Part shown: piece by piece, positions 1-11,315 of the stretch
How the letters are laid out: the number at the start of each line of letters is the position of its first letter
Numbering within the stretch: the first letter of the stretch is position 1
Notes under the pieces: model-generated
The model's database searches: none
Told to the model about the DNA's origin: nothing
The model's input: only the letters and a program-made list of their open reading frames with translations
Program-made: the position numbers and the translations under genes
Assembly: GCA_036365455.1 (NCBI GenBank)
Contig: JAWQUS010000030.1
Span: forward strand, 6,448,001 to 6,512,000
Length of the DNA stretch: 64,000 nucleotides
Direction of reading: 5' to 3'
Source: Macrosoma leucophasiata
Lineage: Eukaryota; Arthropoda; Insecta; Lepidoptera; Hedylidae

Positions 1-1
1 A

Positions 2-547
2 CATATAGTGTCCGGCTCTTCAAGTCTGGCTAATGGTGAATATTTGCATAGACACAACCAAGTGGCCAGGATCATACACCAGCAACTTGCTTTGAAATAT
101 GGTCTAGTGGCCGAGGAAGTGCCATACTACAGGTATGTGCCCGACCCAGTTCTCGAAAATGGTAGTATCACACTGTACTGGGATCGATCTATCATCACTG
201 ATCGGACTATAGTTGCTAACAAGCCTGATGTAGTGTTGGTAAATCGAACGGAGCGCCGTGCAGTGATCATCGACATTACCATTCCTCATGACGGGAATCT
301 CGTGAAGGCTGAGAAGGATAAAGAATTAAAATATCTGGATCTAGCACACGAGATTGTCGGCATGTGGCATGTGGATGCGGCGATCATTGTACCGATAGTT
401 GTATCGGTCAATGGCCTTATCGCTAAGAGTCTCGACCAACACCTTAAGAGACTCGCGTTGGGCGGCTGGGTCAAGGGCTTGATGCAGAAGGCTGTACTCC
501 TCGACACGGCACGAATAGTGAGGAGGTTCCTTTCTCTGTGTCCCTAA
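2..547 (+). pseudogene. C-terminal part of a non-LTR retrotransposon with restriction-like endonuclease (R2/R4/NeSL type)
   Basis: The open frame runs in from the left window edge and ends at a TAA at 545-547, so only the last ~180 residues are present. The translation contains KPD, then 14 residues, then D (KPDVVLVN..., ...VIIDITIP). This is the K/R-P-D-X12-14-D/E core of the restriction-like endonuclease that R2, R4, CRE and NeSL LINEs carry after the reverse transcriptase. The HRHNQVARIIH stretch near the start fits the end of the zinc knuckle that precedes this domain. The endonuclease nicks target DNA to prime reverse transcription. An AT-rich tract of about 110 bp follows the stop and could be the 3' UTR. 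The reverse transcriptase itself lies outside the window, so intactness cannot be judged. The assignment to the RLE class is firm; the clade is not. Confidence 0.8.
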
Positions 548-679
548 CCACCGGTAGCTTGGACCCTGTTCCCGCTGCCGGCGGCAAGCTATTTTTTATT
601 TTTTTATATATATTTGTTTTTTTATACTTATATATGTAAAAAAATATTTAATTAGTTTAAAAAATAAATGAGTGGTATA

Positions 680-835
680 ATAATGGCAACCCATTATAGG
701 TACGTCCCACTGCTGGGCACGAGCCTTCATACTTGCACCCCCCTGCCTTCATACTTCTCTCCTTTTTTTGGGGGGAGGCCTGGAGCTTACTCCACCACGC
801 TGCTCCAATGCGGATTGGTGGAGTTACACACACAC
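680..835 (-). mobile_element. LINE 3'-end fragment
   Basis: Read on the minus strand, this stretch ends with a CCCAGCAGTGGGACGT-type block and an upstream CTCCACCA.../GGAGTAAGCTCC segment. The same block is present in the opposite orientation at 58,262-58,366. A block of this kind ends the C-terminal coding region of lepidopteran RTE-like LINEs (compare CAGCAGTGGACGTC at the end of the 41.5-kb element). No coding capacity remains. Confidence 0.55.
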
Positions 836-837
836 AG

Positions 838-902
838 TTTTAGGTTAAATTTTGTCACATTACATGTGTGTAACGTGTAATGTGACAAAATTTTACCTAA
901 AA
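838..902. repeat. Imperfect hairpin (inverted repeat)
   Basis: Two arms of about 25 bp (TTAGGTTAAATTTTGTCAC... and its near-complement ...GTGACAAAATTTTACCTAA) are separated by about 11 bp. Strong self-complementarity with no coding potential suggests the remnant of a terminal-inverted-repeat MITE, or a local snap-back duplication. Confidence 0.5.
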
Positions 903-1089
903 GTAGATAATATGACAAACTGTAAAAAAGAATCCTTCGAAATTTGTAAAGATCAGATCCTAACCACTTCCTTGTAACGCGCCCTTGAAAATGTCCGAAA
1001 CACAAGGTTATGAACGAAGTATAATGTTACGTAAAACCAACTAACTGCTGATAAAAAACCTTCAACGCGAATACGTGATCAGATTTGTT

Positions 1090-1240
1090 TACATTCATTT
1101 TTAGGGTTCCGTGCCTCAAAAAGAAAAACCGGAACCTTTATTAGATCTGTCACAGACGACTATTTCTAAAAGTAGGTATCTTCTACTGGACCGATTTTAT
1201 CGGCCCACCGGTCACGATGCAAAACAGTCTGTAATGTTTT
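1090..1240. repeat. Dispersed repeat fragment of the 'gggttccgt...ggaacc' type
   Basis: Contains AGGGTTCCGTGCCTCAAAA and a following GGAACC block. Similar wording recurs at 38,330-38,530 and, inverted, near 39,380-39,470. Probably the 3' portion of a LINE family. Class not determined. Confidence 0.4.
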
Positions 1241-1464
1241 GTGGGAGGAAATATGTGTGACACACACTCACACTACAAAATCGTCTATTACTACGCAACT
1301 CACACCTTGACTTTAACAAAATACATAACCAATTTCACGCCCACGTTTAAATATCTGGGCGACATGCATAGGACCATTTGGTTTTGTACTTTGACAGAGG
1401 GGAAAGCCTGCATATGGCTACTCCTCTCCGGTCCGCCGTGGCCGGTGGTCGGTGTTTCCCTATG

Positions 1465-2030
1465 AGTTCCAAGTGTAGAAACTCGAGGTCGTAGGCACCA
1501 GCGCGTTACTTAATATACCTATCTGCCGCCAAATGGTAGTGGTCAGCACTGTTATGTTCCCGTTAGATGTATGGCCCCGTAATAACTAACGCAGAGACAT
1601 ATGATATACCTGGAATGTCGAATGAGCGAATGACTAAACAGATATACAATGCGAATATGGATGGTTGCAGAGGCCCAGGAAGACCAAGACTGACCTACCA
1701 TGACCAAATTGGTCGAGTTCTGTCTTATGGTGCGGTCAAAAGTCTTAGGAATCGGCGTGCAAGTATGAAGGTAGATGAGGCACGAGAGGTATGTCAGGAC
1801 TGGGATATTTGGCGCTCTACATTATCTACCTACCCCGTTAGGGACCTGGCGTGAAGATACATACATACATACAGAAACATAGAGACATTACAACTAAGGT
1901 CTCAGTGATGGCAACGCATCTGTACTTTAATCTCTGTGTAGATGTCTTTATGTAACAGTCATCACTTAACATCTATGAGAACTGTGTGCTTGTTTGACAA
2001 CTTCGTTACATAAAACGCGCCTGTTAAAAA
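1465..2030 (-). mobile_element. SINE-B copy, split by a LINE insertion
   Basis: SINE-B is my name for a ~360-bp element present about 20 times in this window. Its + orientation reads from ...GCATGCAGTTCACATTGATG through CTGTGCCGGAAATTACAGGG to GAGCTCTACCACCAGTAAA. Here the minus-strand copy has its promoter-distal half at 1,465-1,600 and its other half at 1,881-2,030. The 280 bp between them is a LINE tail (separate entry). The 8-mer AGAGACAT is present on both sides of that insert (1,593-1,600 and 1,881-1,888), as expected for a target-site duplication. Confidence 0.7.
1601..1880 (+). pseudogene. 3'-terminal fragment of a LINE with (ATAC)n tail (LINE-2 of this window)
   Basis: The frame ending at 1,854 encodes a LINE-type C-terminus: GRPRLTYHDQIG, then SLRNRRASMK, then DEAREVCQDWDIWRS, ending YPVRDLA. 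This tail follows the RT domain in a LINE family common in Lepidoptera. After the stop comes GTGAAGATACATACATACATAC, the tandem tail. The copy is heavily 5'-truncated and sits inside a SINE-B with an 8-bp duplication. The same 3' end recurs at 17,450, 44,759 (minus) and 51,806. Confidence 0.7.
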
Positions 2031-2063
2031 ATGAAATAAAAGTTTTAGTACAAAATAAAAACC

Positions 2064-2350
2064 TAACTTCACGCCTGTAATCCCCGAAGGGATAGGCAGA
2101 GGTTAATGCATGCATTCAAGCATACCCACGATTCGGTTACGATTTTGGCCCAGGTGGCAAACCTGTTGACATCTCCGGGCGCATTATCAAACTTCGAGGT
2201 ACTGTAAAATTTCCAGAAAATGTAAAAATCCCAAAAGAACCAGAGATAAAGTACTTTACACCATTATCTCTGTCAACCCCCTACCCGGGAATCGAACCCA
2301 GGACCTCAGCGTTGTAGTAGTGGCCTGCTACCATTACGCTACCGAGGCAG
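2064..2350 (-). mobile_element. SINE-A (tRNA-derived), minus strand
   Basis: Read on the minus strand it starts with a tRNA-like head (GCCTCGGTAGCGTAATGGTAGCAGG..., B box GGTTCGATTCCCGGGT) and continues through TCAGAGATAATGG, GATTTTTACATTTTCTGG and CATGCATT to ACCCCTTCGGGGATTACAGG. The A- and B-box-like blocks indicate an RNA polymerase III-transcribed SINE. Six copies are present in the window (2.1, 10.5, 16.7, 21.4, 33.1 and 36.8 kb). Confidence 0.8.
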
Positions 2351-2888
2351 TTAAATAATAAAATAAAGTATATCTAATATACCTACTTACTTTATTTATA
2401 AAATAATTTACTGTATTGTAAGTAGATACTTCAGACATATTTATTTAAAAGTTTAAAATGAATAGTTTTTAAATTATTCAAGGAAATGGGCGAATTTTGA
2501 ATTTATCCCCCCACACATATTTCCGATACCACTAGGCCTAAAATTTTGAGAATCTGTAAGATATAAAATAAAAGGTAACATAAAATTCTTAATTGTACGG
2601 AACCAACGAATAAGTAGTTAGGTATATGGATGCGTAACTCTTGTACACAGCACTATAAAAAGTAAGCCACGGCTCGTTGCTATTGGCTTGACATTGGCAG
2701 TTAAGTCATTAGGGAGACATAAAACAGCACTGCAAAAAATAAAGATTCTGACTGGAAATAAGTATAAATTGACAGACAGCGCCCACGGCAACTGTCAACG
2801 TACTACATATAAACAACTTTTGACAAGTAACAATACCATTATGTCAAAGTTGAGGCGGGGTTGCATAGACTTTGGTGGTTTTTTATGA

Positions 2889-3075
2889 ACTACTAGCTGT
2901 TGCCCGCGGCTTCGCCCGCGTGGATGTCGTTATATATATTTTTTTCCCTGAATTTTTTGCTATAAGCCTCACGGAGCCCGAGACCTTTCCAACGAATGCA
3001 AAACCGTGGAAATCGGTTCGTGCGTACTGGAGTTATAGCGTCAGGAACGAAAACCCGACTTATTTTTATATTATG
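2889..3075 (-). repeat. Dispersed repeat with 'tagctgttgcccgcggcttcg' end
   Basis: Begins CTAGCTGTTGCCCGCGGC, an end sequence that recurs at 38,558 and, inverted, at about 11,290 (CGCGAAGTCGGGTTGGGCCACTAG). The body is not coding. I recognise it as a high-copy lepidopteran repeat but cannot place it in a class. Confidence 0.5.
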
Positions 3076-3089
3076 AACTATTATGCTTC

Positions 3090-3241
3090 CTTTTTTTTAT
3101 GTCATGGAAGTGGCAAACAAGTATGCAGTTCACATTGATGTCAAGTGATGACTGCAGCCTATAACTTACACAAAGACCAAGGTCAAGATGCAGATGCGTT
3201 ACCACTCCTGAGGCCTAAGGTGTTATGCATCTGTGCCGAAA
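3090..3241 (+). mobile_element. SINE-B, truncated copy with A tract
   Basis: Matches the first ~150 bp of SINE-B, from ATGGAAGTGGCAAACAAG to GTTATGCATCTGTGCCG. It then stops at a run of about ten A. The remaining ~200 bp of the element are missing. Confidence 0.7.
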
Positions 3242-3668
3242 AAAAAAAAGTCCGGCACCCAAGTCGGTCCTTCGGCAAGTTTTTTTTTTTCAACACTTCA
3301 AACATTTTGTACGACAATATGAAATTCATTATTAGTTTACCTATACTTGTGATTAGAGCAAATATTGACTGGATTATAATTAGTTAGATGTTATGTAATG
3401 TACAGGATTATCTTTCTATTATCTATAGTCTACTCTATTCTTATAATTACATGTTTTAAAATATATATATATATATATATACCGGCCGAATTGAGAACCT
3501 CGTTTATTGAACTCGGTTAAAAAGTAGAAGAGTTTTTGAGTTTTAGAAAGGAACGAATCAATTAAAAATATTTTACAAATGGGAAAAAAACGGGATCTTA
3601 ACACCGTTTTCTGGGACAAAGATCTGTTTATTTACACGGGCCTTAGAAATAAAAGACAACTTGAGAAT

Positions 3669-4062
3669 CGTGGCCCCGTAATAACAATCACAGAGACAAC
3701 AAATTAGGTCTCAGGGGTGGCAACGCATTTTGACCACTGGTTTTTGTGTAGACGTCTCCAGGCTGCAGTCATCAATTAACATCAATGTGAACTGCATGTT
3801 TTTATTATGTAATGGAAGTGGTGAACAAGCCTGCAGTTCACATTGATGTTAAATGATGACTGCAGCCTGGAGACACCCGTTACCACTCTTGAGGCCTAAA
3901 GGTGTTATGCCTCTGTGCCGGAAATTACAGGGCCATACATTACCACCTGACCGGAACACGAGAATGCTGAACACAACCATTTAGCGGCAAGTATATTAGA
4001 TATTGCGGTGGTGCCTACGCCTGCGAGCTCTGTCACTGGAGCTCTACCACCAGTAAAATGTT
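3669..4062. mobile_element. SINE-B fold-back: minus half joined to a full plus copy
   Basis: 3,669-3,800 is a partial SINE-B on the minus strand. It meets, head to head, a nearly complete + copy at 3,800-4,062 (CATTGATGTTAAATGATGACTG... to CTCTACCACCAGTAAAATG). The shared ~110 bp makes a large inverted repeat with a few bases of spacer. Both halves are diverged, so the arrangement is not recent. Confidence 0.7.
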
Positions 4063-5340
4063 TGCTTGCCAGCTTCTCTACATAAAAAAATCGTTTTAAT
4101 CTTCAGATCCAATATTTTGTTAAAAACGGTAATCAGGTAGTATCCCGATAGTAACAATAACAAAACTATGTGAACTACATAGCTTAGTACACTGCATCTT
4201 TTCGCAGCACAATATTCTAACACCTAGTCTATTAGACTGCTCTTTTTCCGGCCGTCTGTCTTCATTTCGTTCAATTCACAGTGACGACTAAAGACCCTTA
4301 GCTCTCACGTCACTCGGCGATGGTGATCAATCTGGTGCGGCTGGTAATTACGCACCCATTCTTTTTAGGAAAGAAAAAATAAGACAATGGCGTTTTCGAT
4401 GTCAATTAAGTAATTTCTTTCGGGAGGCTTTAATTTATAGCATGGTTCGAGATTTGGATGGATCGCTTATATAATTTAGTTCTTTTTCTATGTAAAAAAA
4501 GTCAAGCGACATACATTACTTAGGCCACAGGTAGACACATAGACAGGTAGTACCACATTACCTTAATGAAATTCTTACGATGAACATCAATCGTAGGTTT
4601 TTATTAAAAGTGAAGGTAGCAATAATAATATACGTACGCAGTTCACTTGGTCGGTAAATCAATACTGCCTACTAACAGATAGGTATCCAGACAAGCGCCA
4701 GATGACAAAATGCAAATGAGTTGATATTCCTGAGGGTATATGTAGTTTTGTTTCTGTGAGAGATCCATAGTAACGTTAGGCCACTAAATAAGACATATTT
4801 TGTTCTTAGGTTTTCGTGGGCTACACTCATTTCAGCTTTCGAGGTCTCGGGCAGAAAAGCGATGACTGAAACGTCGAGTTCGATTTTAATTAATCATTTT
4901 CGTTTAAAATACGCGAGTCAAATCCGAAAACAAGTTTTATTTCAAAGACATATTTTCACAAAAAAACCCTCTTTGGCATAACTTTGAATTCGCTTTCAAA
5001 TTACCAATCTCAAACTTAAAACTTTACGAATGCTTTCATTGGACTCATAAAAAACAACGCATCCGCAAATAGCCTCTAATATGATTAAGTTTTCCAAGCG
5101 ATAAAATTTTCAAGAAATGGAAATACTTTAATTAGACCTACTTAACACGTAAGCATGATGCCCGCTTTATTAGATGTATTCCTGGAATAAAGTTACGTAA
5201 GGTAATAAATAATACGTTTTAATCAAAGAACCAGCACGCGTAGTATCTTTTGTTTCCTTTTTCATCCTTCAAATTATACTTTCAAAGTAATTGACGCAAT
5301 ATGTAATATTAGCGTAAACATCGCATAAGTTAGGCATACC
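4063..5340. other. AT-rich spacer, no gene seen
   Basis: No plausible coding exon, tRNA or repeat with clear ends. About 4,800-4,930 (TTTTCGTGGGC..., GAAACGTCG, ACGCGAG) resembles parts of the terminal-inverted-repeat element at 36,653-36,796. Confidence 0.5.
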
Positions 5341-5346
5341 GACAAA

Positions 5347-5379
5347 CACGTGTAGGGAGCGAGGGGAGACCGTGGGAAC
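5347..5379. promoter_or_regulatory. Candidate Su(H)/CSL site with adjacent CACGTG box
   Basis: CGTGGGAAC at 5,371-5,379 matches the Su(H) consensus YGTGRGAAM exactly. CACGTG at 5,347-5,352 is a bHLH (Hairy/E(spl) or Myc-type) box 18 bp upstream. There is no partner CSL site at SPS spacing. On its own such a site could occur by chance; it gains weight from the other CSL sites in the window. Confidence 0.4.
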
Positions 5380-6900
5380 GAGCTCCTTGTGCATCTTACC
5401 GTATACAAGTAGGGATATTGTTTCTTGAGCACATGCCAGACGTGCGAAAGAATAATGTGGATTTGACACTTTTTGTTTCATTAGGGAACTTATTTCTTCC
5501 TGAGTCAGCTCTGTTATTTAACAGATAATGAGTAAAATTAAATATTCTTTCACCGTTGATACATTTGGCTATCCTCTAATAACTCTACTGCCTTAAAACT
5601 CTGAGGTTTATTGGTATGCCCAAGGACTCTCCACCAAGCATGGTGGACAAGGATCCACCATCAAGCATGGTGGCCGTAGGTGACCGTATACTCTTGAAAA
5701 AGTGTGAGGACTCGAGTATTCTTCCAAAAGTGGAAGAAATGACTGGAGTGGCCAGATCACCCCGATTGAAAACATTTGCCTCGTGCATCATTATTTGATT
5801 GAGTTTAGAGCCGAATGAAGAACGGTATTCAACTTTGTCTAGTGACATAGTTATTTATTGGTACGTGTTTTAAATCTTAGTTAAATTAAGTGTCTCTAAC
5901 AGCCGTAATATTATGAGCCTCAAAAAATACATGTCCATATAGCCCTCTTCATGGACGTGTATTTTATTGTGACCATATACGATCAAAAATTGGCCATTCT
6001 GGTGAAGTTTGTGGATAATCAATCAATGAAATCGGTCCAGAACCGGTCATTGTATATCTTTGTGGTGCCTCTTAGCCCACAGTGGTTTATTTCCATCCAC
6101 ATTGTGATTAATTCACAGTCAATGTTCAATATCTTAAAGAGTATATTACTCGTATTAACTTGACGCGAAGCAAGCGTAGCGTATATTTATTTATTTTGTT
6201 TAAACATTTGCACGTAAATTCTTTGTAGAGGGGGACTTAATACCTAGTGGTATACCTATGGCTGTGAGTGTTATCGTATTTAAATTATTTATTATATGCC
6301 GTATGTCTCCGCGATTTAGCTCTACCACAAGCTTTTCGGTCATTTCGTTATCCCCATCGTATCCATATTATTCCATCGTCATCCCGATCCGATTGAATAC
6401 ACGTCCCACATAAAAGGAAGATTTGCCATCTGCCGCGTCGTCGCCTCGATCAAATAACACTGAATCATAGTCCACGAATATGGACCGAGTAAACATTTGG
6501 TTAAGTCCATATTTTATTTTTAAGACCTAATTTCAGGACATGACGTTTTTGACTTAATTAGTGTTCAAAGCTGTTAAAAATATTCGTCCTCGTTAAAAAC
6601 TTTTGACGTGTCTTTTTAAGTGATTCATTTTGGTAATTAGACATTGTAAATGATTTATTTATACTTACTAAGCGTACTTATACTTCTCACGGTCACAACT
6701 AAAAACTAGATTCGTTCATTAAATTATGCACTCATTAAATGACGGTTTTTACTCAGACTGACAGACTGTAGACCTTGCAGAAAAAAATGCACATAGGTTT
6801 AATAGGTATCTACAAACTCTGATAACATATTTTTTAAATTTTTCAAACACAATGTACCTATCTCTTATCGATGGTAAAGACACTCACTTGGAGCTTTAGT
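5380..6900. other. Intergenic spacer, no gene seen
   Basis: Short reading frames at 5,585-5,848 and 5,951-6,163 have no recognisable domain, are unsupported by splice or promoter signals and overlap on opposite strands. 5,610-5,690 has a short internal repeat (CACCAAGCATGGTGGACAAG / CACCATCAAGCATGGTGG). Confidence 0.45.
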
Positions 6901-6904
6901 TTTA

Positions 6905-7195
6905 ATCATCATCATCATTCACTTCAGTCGAAAGGCTCCCACTGCTGAACAAAAGCCTTCCCCAATGCCTACGACAGGATTGTGCGTCATTTGGAAAGAA
7001 TATGGTAATTATAATCACCACGCTTGGCATGCAGATTGGTGATCTCAACCGCGGTAGTTTTATCGCGGGATGCTGCTGACCATCCCGCGTTCTTTTATTT
7101 CCTACTTAAGCCGTTTTGGAATGATTTTCCAATCAGTTGACTGACTGCACTAGGGGATGAATCCATTTCTACTAGTCGATTGTGGTGTTGTCACA
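6905..7195 (-). mobile_element. RTE-like LINE debris: 3' end plus 5'-UTR segment
   Basis: ATCATCATCATCATTCACTT followed by CACTGCTGAACAAAAGCCTTCC is the reverse complement of an RTE-like LINE 3' end with (ATG)n tail. From about 6,995, CACGCTTGGCATGCAGATTGG..., GCGGGATGCTGCTG and GACTGACTGCACTAG match, on the minus strand, the 5' UTR of the LINE at 41,570-41,780. The coding middle is missing, so this is an internally deleted or composite copy. Confidence 0.6.
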
Positions 7196-8030
7196 TTTCT
7201 ACGCCTAATCTAAAACTTTGCGAGCCGTAAATGTTACTTTTTGTGCACAGAAAACATGACATGACATGTAAGCAGATATCTAGATTAGGTAATGCTGTGG
7301 TACCTACGCCTGTAGGCTCCATTCCCGGAGAAAAGGTAGGTACCTACCAAATAAAAGTTACCTAAATGTTATCGTGTCCCCTTTATTATTAATAGATGTA
7401 TATCTTTATATTTAATAGAAAACTAACCTTGAATTTCTGGCAAGGCGAAATATCTTAGTTCTCATAAGTAGGAACGCATCTGCATTAAGATCTTTAATTG
7501 TTGTGTAGATGTCTACGGTTTTCACTAACTGTCAACGTTAACTCGTAAACAGCGCGAGTTTGCCATTTTCATTACTAATAATCGCTACGCCTTCGAATTT
7601 CTAAATAATCTACATCTGACCTATTTTTAAACATGTTATAAATTCACACACAAATGTTCAAAAGGCAATACCAGTTTTCAACTGACTACGTACCTACCAC
7701 GACAAACCATAATCGCGTGAAATCAAACATGGCAAAGCTTAAAAACTCATCAAAATTCCACCAACGTAGGTACCTACCTAAATAAGCTTTTAAAAAGCGT
7801 CGGACCATAACAACCTCAACATTTCGTTTGATCCCGTAATAAATGATCATTATCTGATATCGTAATTATTCTGCTCGTCAATAGGTACCTATATAATTTA
7901 TTTAAATGTGTATCAAAGCCGAAAACGAGCCAAATAACTGACAAGTCCGGCCTGCCGACCACGCGTCCTTTATAAAGAACTATTATTATCTTCAAGCCGG
8001 GTAGGTAGCGGCTTGCGCGTTCATAATTGT
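7196..8030. other. Spacer with a short SINE-B scrap
   Basis: 7,285-7,330 (GATTAGGTAATGCTGTGG...CCTACGCCTG) matches a 3' piece of SINE-B. Nothing else is recognisable. Confidence 0.4.
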
Positions 8031-8034
8031 ATTA

Positions 8035-8420
8035 ATCATTCAACGCGACCGGCAGACGTCGATTTTCTTCAACAAAGTGCTCTTGTTTGTTTTTTTCGTA
8101 AGGAAGTCGGGCGAAGGTGAACCGTGGGAACGCCGGGCGGGTGCACTTCCCAAAACATCGACGCACGGCAGCGAGTCCGACGTGCGCCGGACAGAATGAG
8201 AAAGATCATCCATTCGCTCGCCCGCCAAACAAGGACAGACGACATGACGTGTGCGCGCCAAGCGACAGCTTACAATCGCGTGATCATCTACAAGAAATAA
8301 TAAAACGGCAATAAAAGAAACACGAGACAACGGCAAACGTAGAGTACGCGAGCGAGTGAGACGGGAAACGGTGGCCGAAGGCCTACGCGCGCGCCGCTCG
8401 AGTTACCGTCGAATTTCTAA
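8035..8420. promoter_or_regulatory. CpG-rich island with an SPS-like pair of CSL sites
   Basis: This stretch is markedly richer in GC and CpG than its surroundings and matches no repeat family in the window. It contains CGTGGGAA at 8,123-8,130 and, after 16 bp, TTCCCAAA at 8,147-8,154. Head-to-head CSL sites with a 15-17 bp spacer form the Su(H)-paired site (SPS) on which Notch transcription complexes dimerise. The first site is a consensus match. The second differs at one position (TTTGGGAA against YGTGRGAA). Opposed short reading frames in the island show no domain. Enhancer or promoter is the best guess. Confidence 0.5.
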
Positions 8421-10530
8421 GATCAATGATCGATGCGATAAGAAAGAGACGCACGACGTGCGATCGTTGCCTGAGAAGAAGAATGAAAGGGATGTACATA
8501 TAATTTTCCTATAGTAAAACAGAGAGGACACTATCCAATTGGCTCGTGACAGTTTGATGATCAAATGGAGTTTTATACAGTCATAAGAGATGGCGCTGTA
8601 TACAATCAAATCTCAGTACTTGTCACAAACAAACTTCAGTAAATGCAGAGTTTTAACTACATATTAAAATCAAACATTAATTAATTAATATAGTGGAGCT
8701 ATATGGTACTAGGAAAAAATATGATGAGTTTTATACTATTAAATGTCTAGTAGATAAAAGGTACTCAGAACACAAAGTACCTTTAAACATTTATATGTAA
8801 CAAAGTAACAACTTTCGACTTACATCATATTACATCCTTTTTGATATTAGATACCACAATTATTAAGTTTTGTTTATATTACTAAAGTTATTATGTCAAA
8901 AATGAATATTATTTTTTAAATGTTGTACTCAAGGACAACGGAAACGTTCACTAGAAATTCAGTTTCAGGCGAGATTGGCGCGATAGTAGCGCTAGCGGCA
9001 AGAGACGGAAGCCATTTAGTTCCGCTGATCCAAACTAGATGGCGGTAGTAATATCGCGCTAAAAAGTAAACCATTTCAGTTTTCATAACAATGTGTAACA
9101 TTTATATCCATTAATGCTTCTACGTATATCTGTTTATAAAATAACAGACATAAAACATAGCAATTGAATTATGGACAGAGATGAGAGGACTTCTAGTCTG
9201 ATATTTTTGGTATCGATTTATATATAAAATAATATAGATAAATTGACATTTTCAAAACATGAGTTTTTGTAGAAAAATGCAATTTATTTCTTAAAAAAAC
9301 ATGTGCAATTCACAGGATTCCGTTCAATTAATGGGTTTGGAACAGTTTGGATTAATGGGTACGTCATCACGAATACCATGGATTTCTTATAAATTTTCCG
9401 GTAATTTGTAGGTAGAACTATTTTCTTCAATCTTCTTCAAAAAAAAAAAAACTTAGTTCTAACTTTCGGAGAAAAAGGGGCGAATGGACAATTTTCTCCT
9501 ATTTTTTTTGATTATTTTCAATAACATGTACCTACTCGTATGTTTAAATTAATAAAAGATACCTTTATCTTTGAGATCCTACAATACGTCCTGTCCAAGT
9601 TTACTATCGTAATGATACTCATCGCAGAATAATCAGAAAGCTTCAGTCGGATTAACAATCATTTGAAAGGGCTAGTAGGTACTTCTAAATATTTACTTAC
9701 TACCCAATTTTCAATAGGTACTTTATATGTACAATTAGCTAGGCGTAGAAATGTATAAAAGCTACATGACTAGCCTTATTTATCGGAAATTGATGCAAAA
9801 AATTATAAGTACATAATTTTGTATCGCCTTAGATGTATAAAAATAGTTAACGACCTATTCAGGAATATCCAATATAATGTACCTACCTACCAACACAAAA
9901 AAAATCTGTCGAACCGTTTTGGAGGTATAGGTATGGATACAAACACTACAATATGAGCTTTTTATACATATACCTACAAACGAGCAAACAAACTCTTCAG
10001 CTTTATAATATTAGTACCTATAGATTAAGAGATACTTATAGTAAAACTATGTGTGTGCCTTCCTACCTAAATAAATGTATAGTGATGGTATTTTAATATA
10101 ATTGATAAAATCAATATAGCTTTAAACGATATAAGATTGAAATCCATCCCAAACTCTGTTCATTCATAAGATTTCCATGACCCATTTGAATCACAAATTA
10201 AAATATCGTTATATTCAAGTATCTTTCTATCTTGTAGTTTGATTTTATCTTATAAGATTGAAGGTTAATAGAAACCCGTTAGTTAAGTTACGATACGAGT
10301 AATTTACTTCCATAGCCACTGAATAATGAGCAATCAGTACTTCCTCTCAATCTAAATATCACATTACCTACACAGATTTGTAGGTTAGGTATATTTTCTG
10401 AAGAATGACGTACCTACTTATCCCTTTTAATAAACATAAAATACCTATGTTATGTGCTAACGGAGATATTAATTAGAATCTTATACCTATTAATATTAGA
10501 TTACCGATGCAATATGATTGACTGACTTAA
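8421..10530. other. AT-rich spacer, no gene seen
   Basis: No tRNA, coding exon or clear transposon end seen over 2.1 kb. AGATGGCGCTGTATACAATC at about 8,589 resembles a motif shared with the tRNA-SINE region at 24.2 kb. Confidence 0.45.
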
Positions 10531-10534
10531 CTGC

Positions 10535-10800
10535 CTCAGTAGCGTAGTGGTAGCAGGATACTACTACTGCACTGGAGGTCCTGGGTTCGAATTCCGGGGG
10601 CTATCAGAGATTACGGTTTTAAATCCTTTATCTCTGGTTCTATTGGGATTTTTACATTTCGTGGAAGTTTCCCAGTACCTCGGAGTTTGGTAATGTGCAC
10701 GGAGATGGCAAAAGATTCGCCGCCTGTTAAATGGGTCAAAAACGTAACCGGTGAGTCGTCGTTTGCATGTATGCTTGAATGCATGCATTTAACCTCTGTT
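10535..10800 (+). mobile_element. SINE-A copy
   Basis: Starts at CTGCCTCAGTAGCGTAGTGG with the tRNA-like head and B box GGTTCGAATTCCGGGGG, and continues with the family body to GAATGCATGCATTTAACCTCTG. It lacks the usual CCCCTTCGGGGATTACAGG end. A second piece of the CATGCATT region is repeated at about 10,930-10,970. Confidence 0.75.
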
Positions 10801-10984
10801 TTGACTTTTCCAAAGTTTCCAGTATCACCTTCGGAGATAGGTAATGTGCCCAGAGCTATATTGATATTTATTCGCTTGACACCTTTTGGTTATAGCCATG
10901 GGCTAAAACGAAACATAGGCGAAACGTGGGTTTTTGCATAGGTACATATTCGATTGAATGCATGCATTTTCTACAATAATATTA

Positions 10985-11315
10985 TAAAGAGGAAAACTTT
11001 GTTCGTTTGGTTGTATTGATGAGGCTCAAAAACTACTGGACCGATTTTAAAAATTCGAAAGCTACATTATCCACGGGTAACATACATAGGCTATATTGTA
11101 TTGTGGAAAAATAGGGTTCCGTAAGATTTGAGATTTTTGGGCACGAGGTGTAAAAACTCAACCAGAAAAATTACCTACATATTTTGCGTACGCTACCTAA
11201 ACTATAAAAGATATCGAGGAACGCTTCAGGCTTTATCTATATTCATCACGCTAAGACGAATAGGAGAGGGTAGGGTAACATTGCACACGCGCGAAGTCGG
11301 GTTGGGCCACTAGTT
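10985..11315 (+). repeat. Dispersed repeat ending 'cgcgaagtcgggttgggccactag'
   Basis: Begins GAGGAAAACTTTGTTCGTTT. The end of the block at 11,285-11,312 is the reverse-complement counterpart of the CTAGCTGTTGCCCGCGGC ends at 2,889 and 38,558. No coding capacity recognised. Confidence 0.5.

Noticed and set aside
3460..3480. (AT)n tract as a functional element
   Set aside because: A simple microsatellite; no associated motif or gene.
8040..8336. 98-codon minus frame and 65-codon plus frame in the 8-kb island
   Set aside because: Mutually overlapping, without domain or conserved start context; treated as by-products of CpG-rich regulatory DNA.
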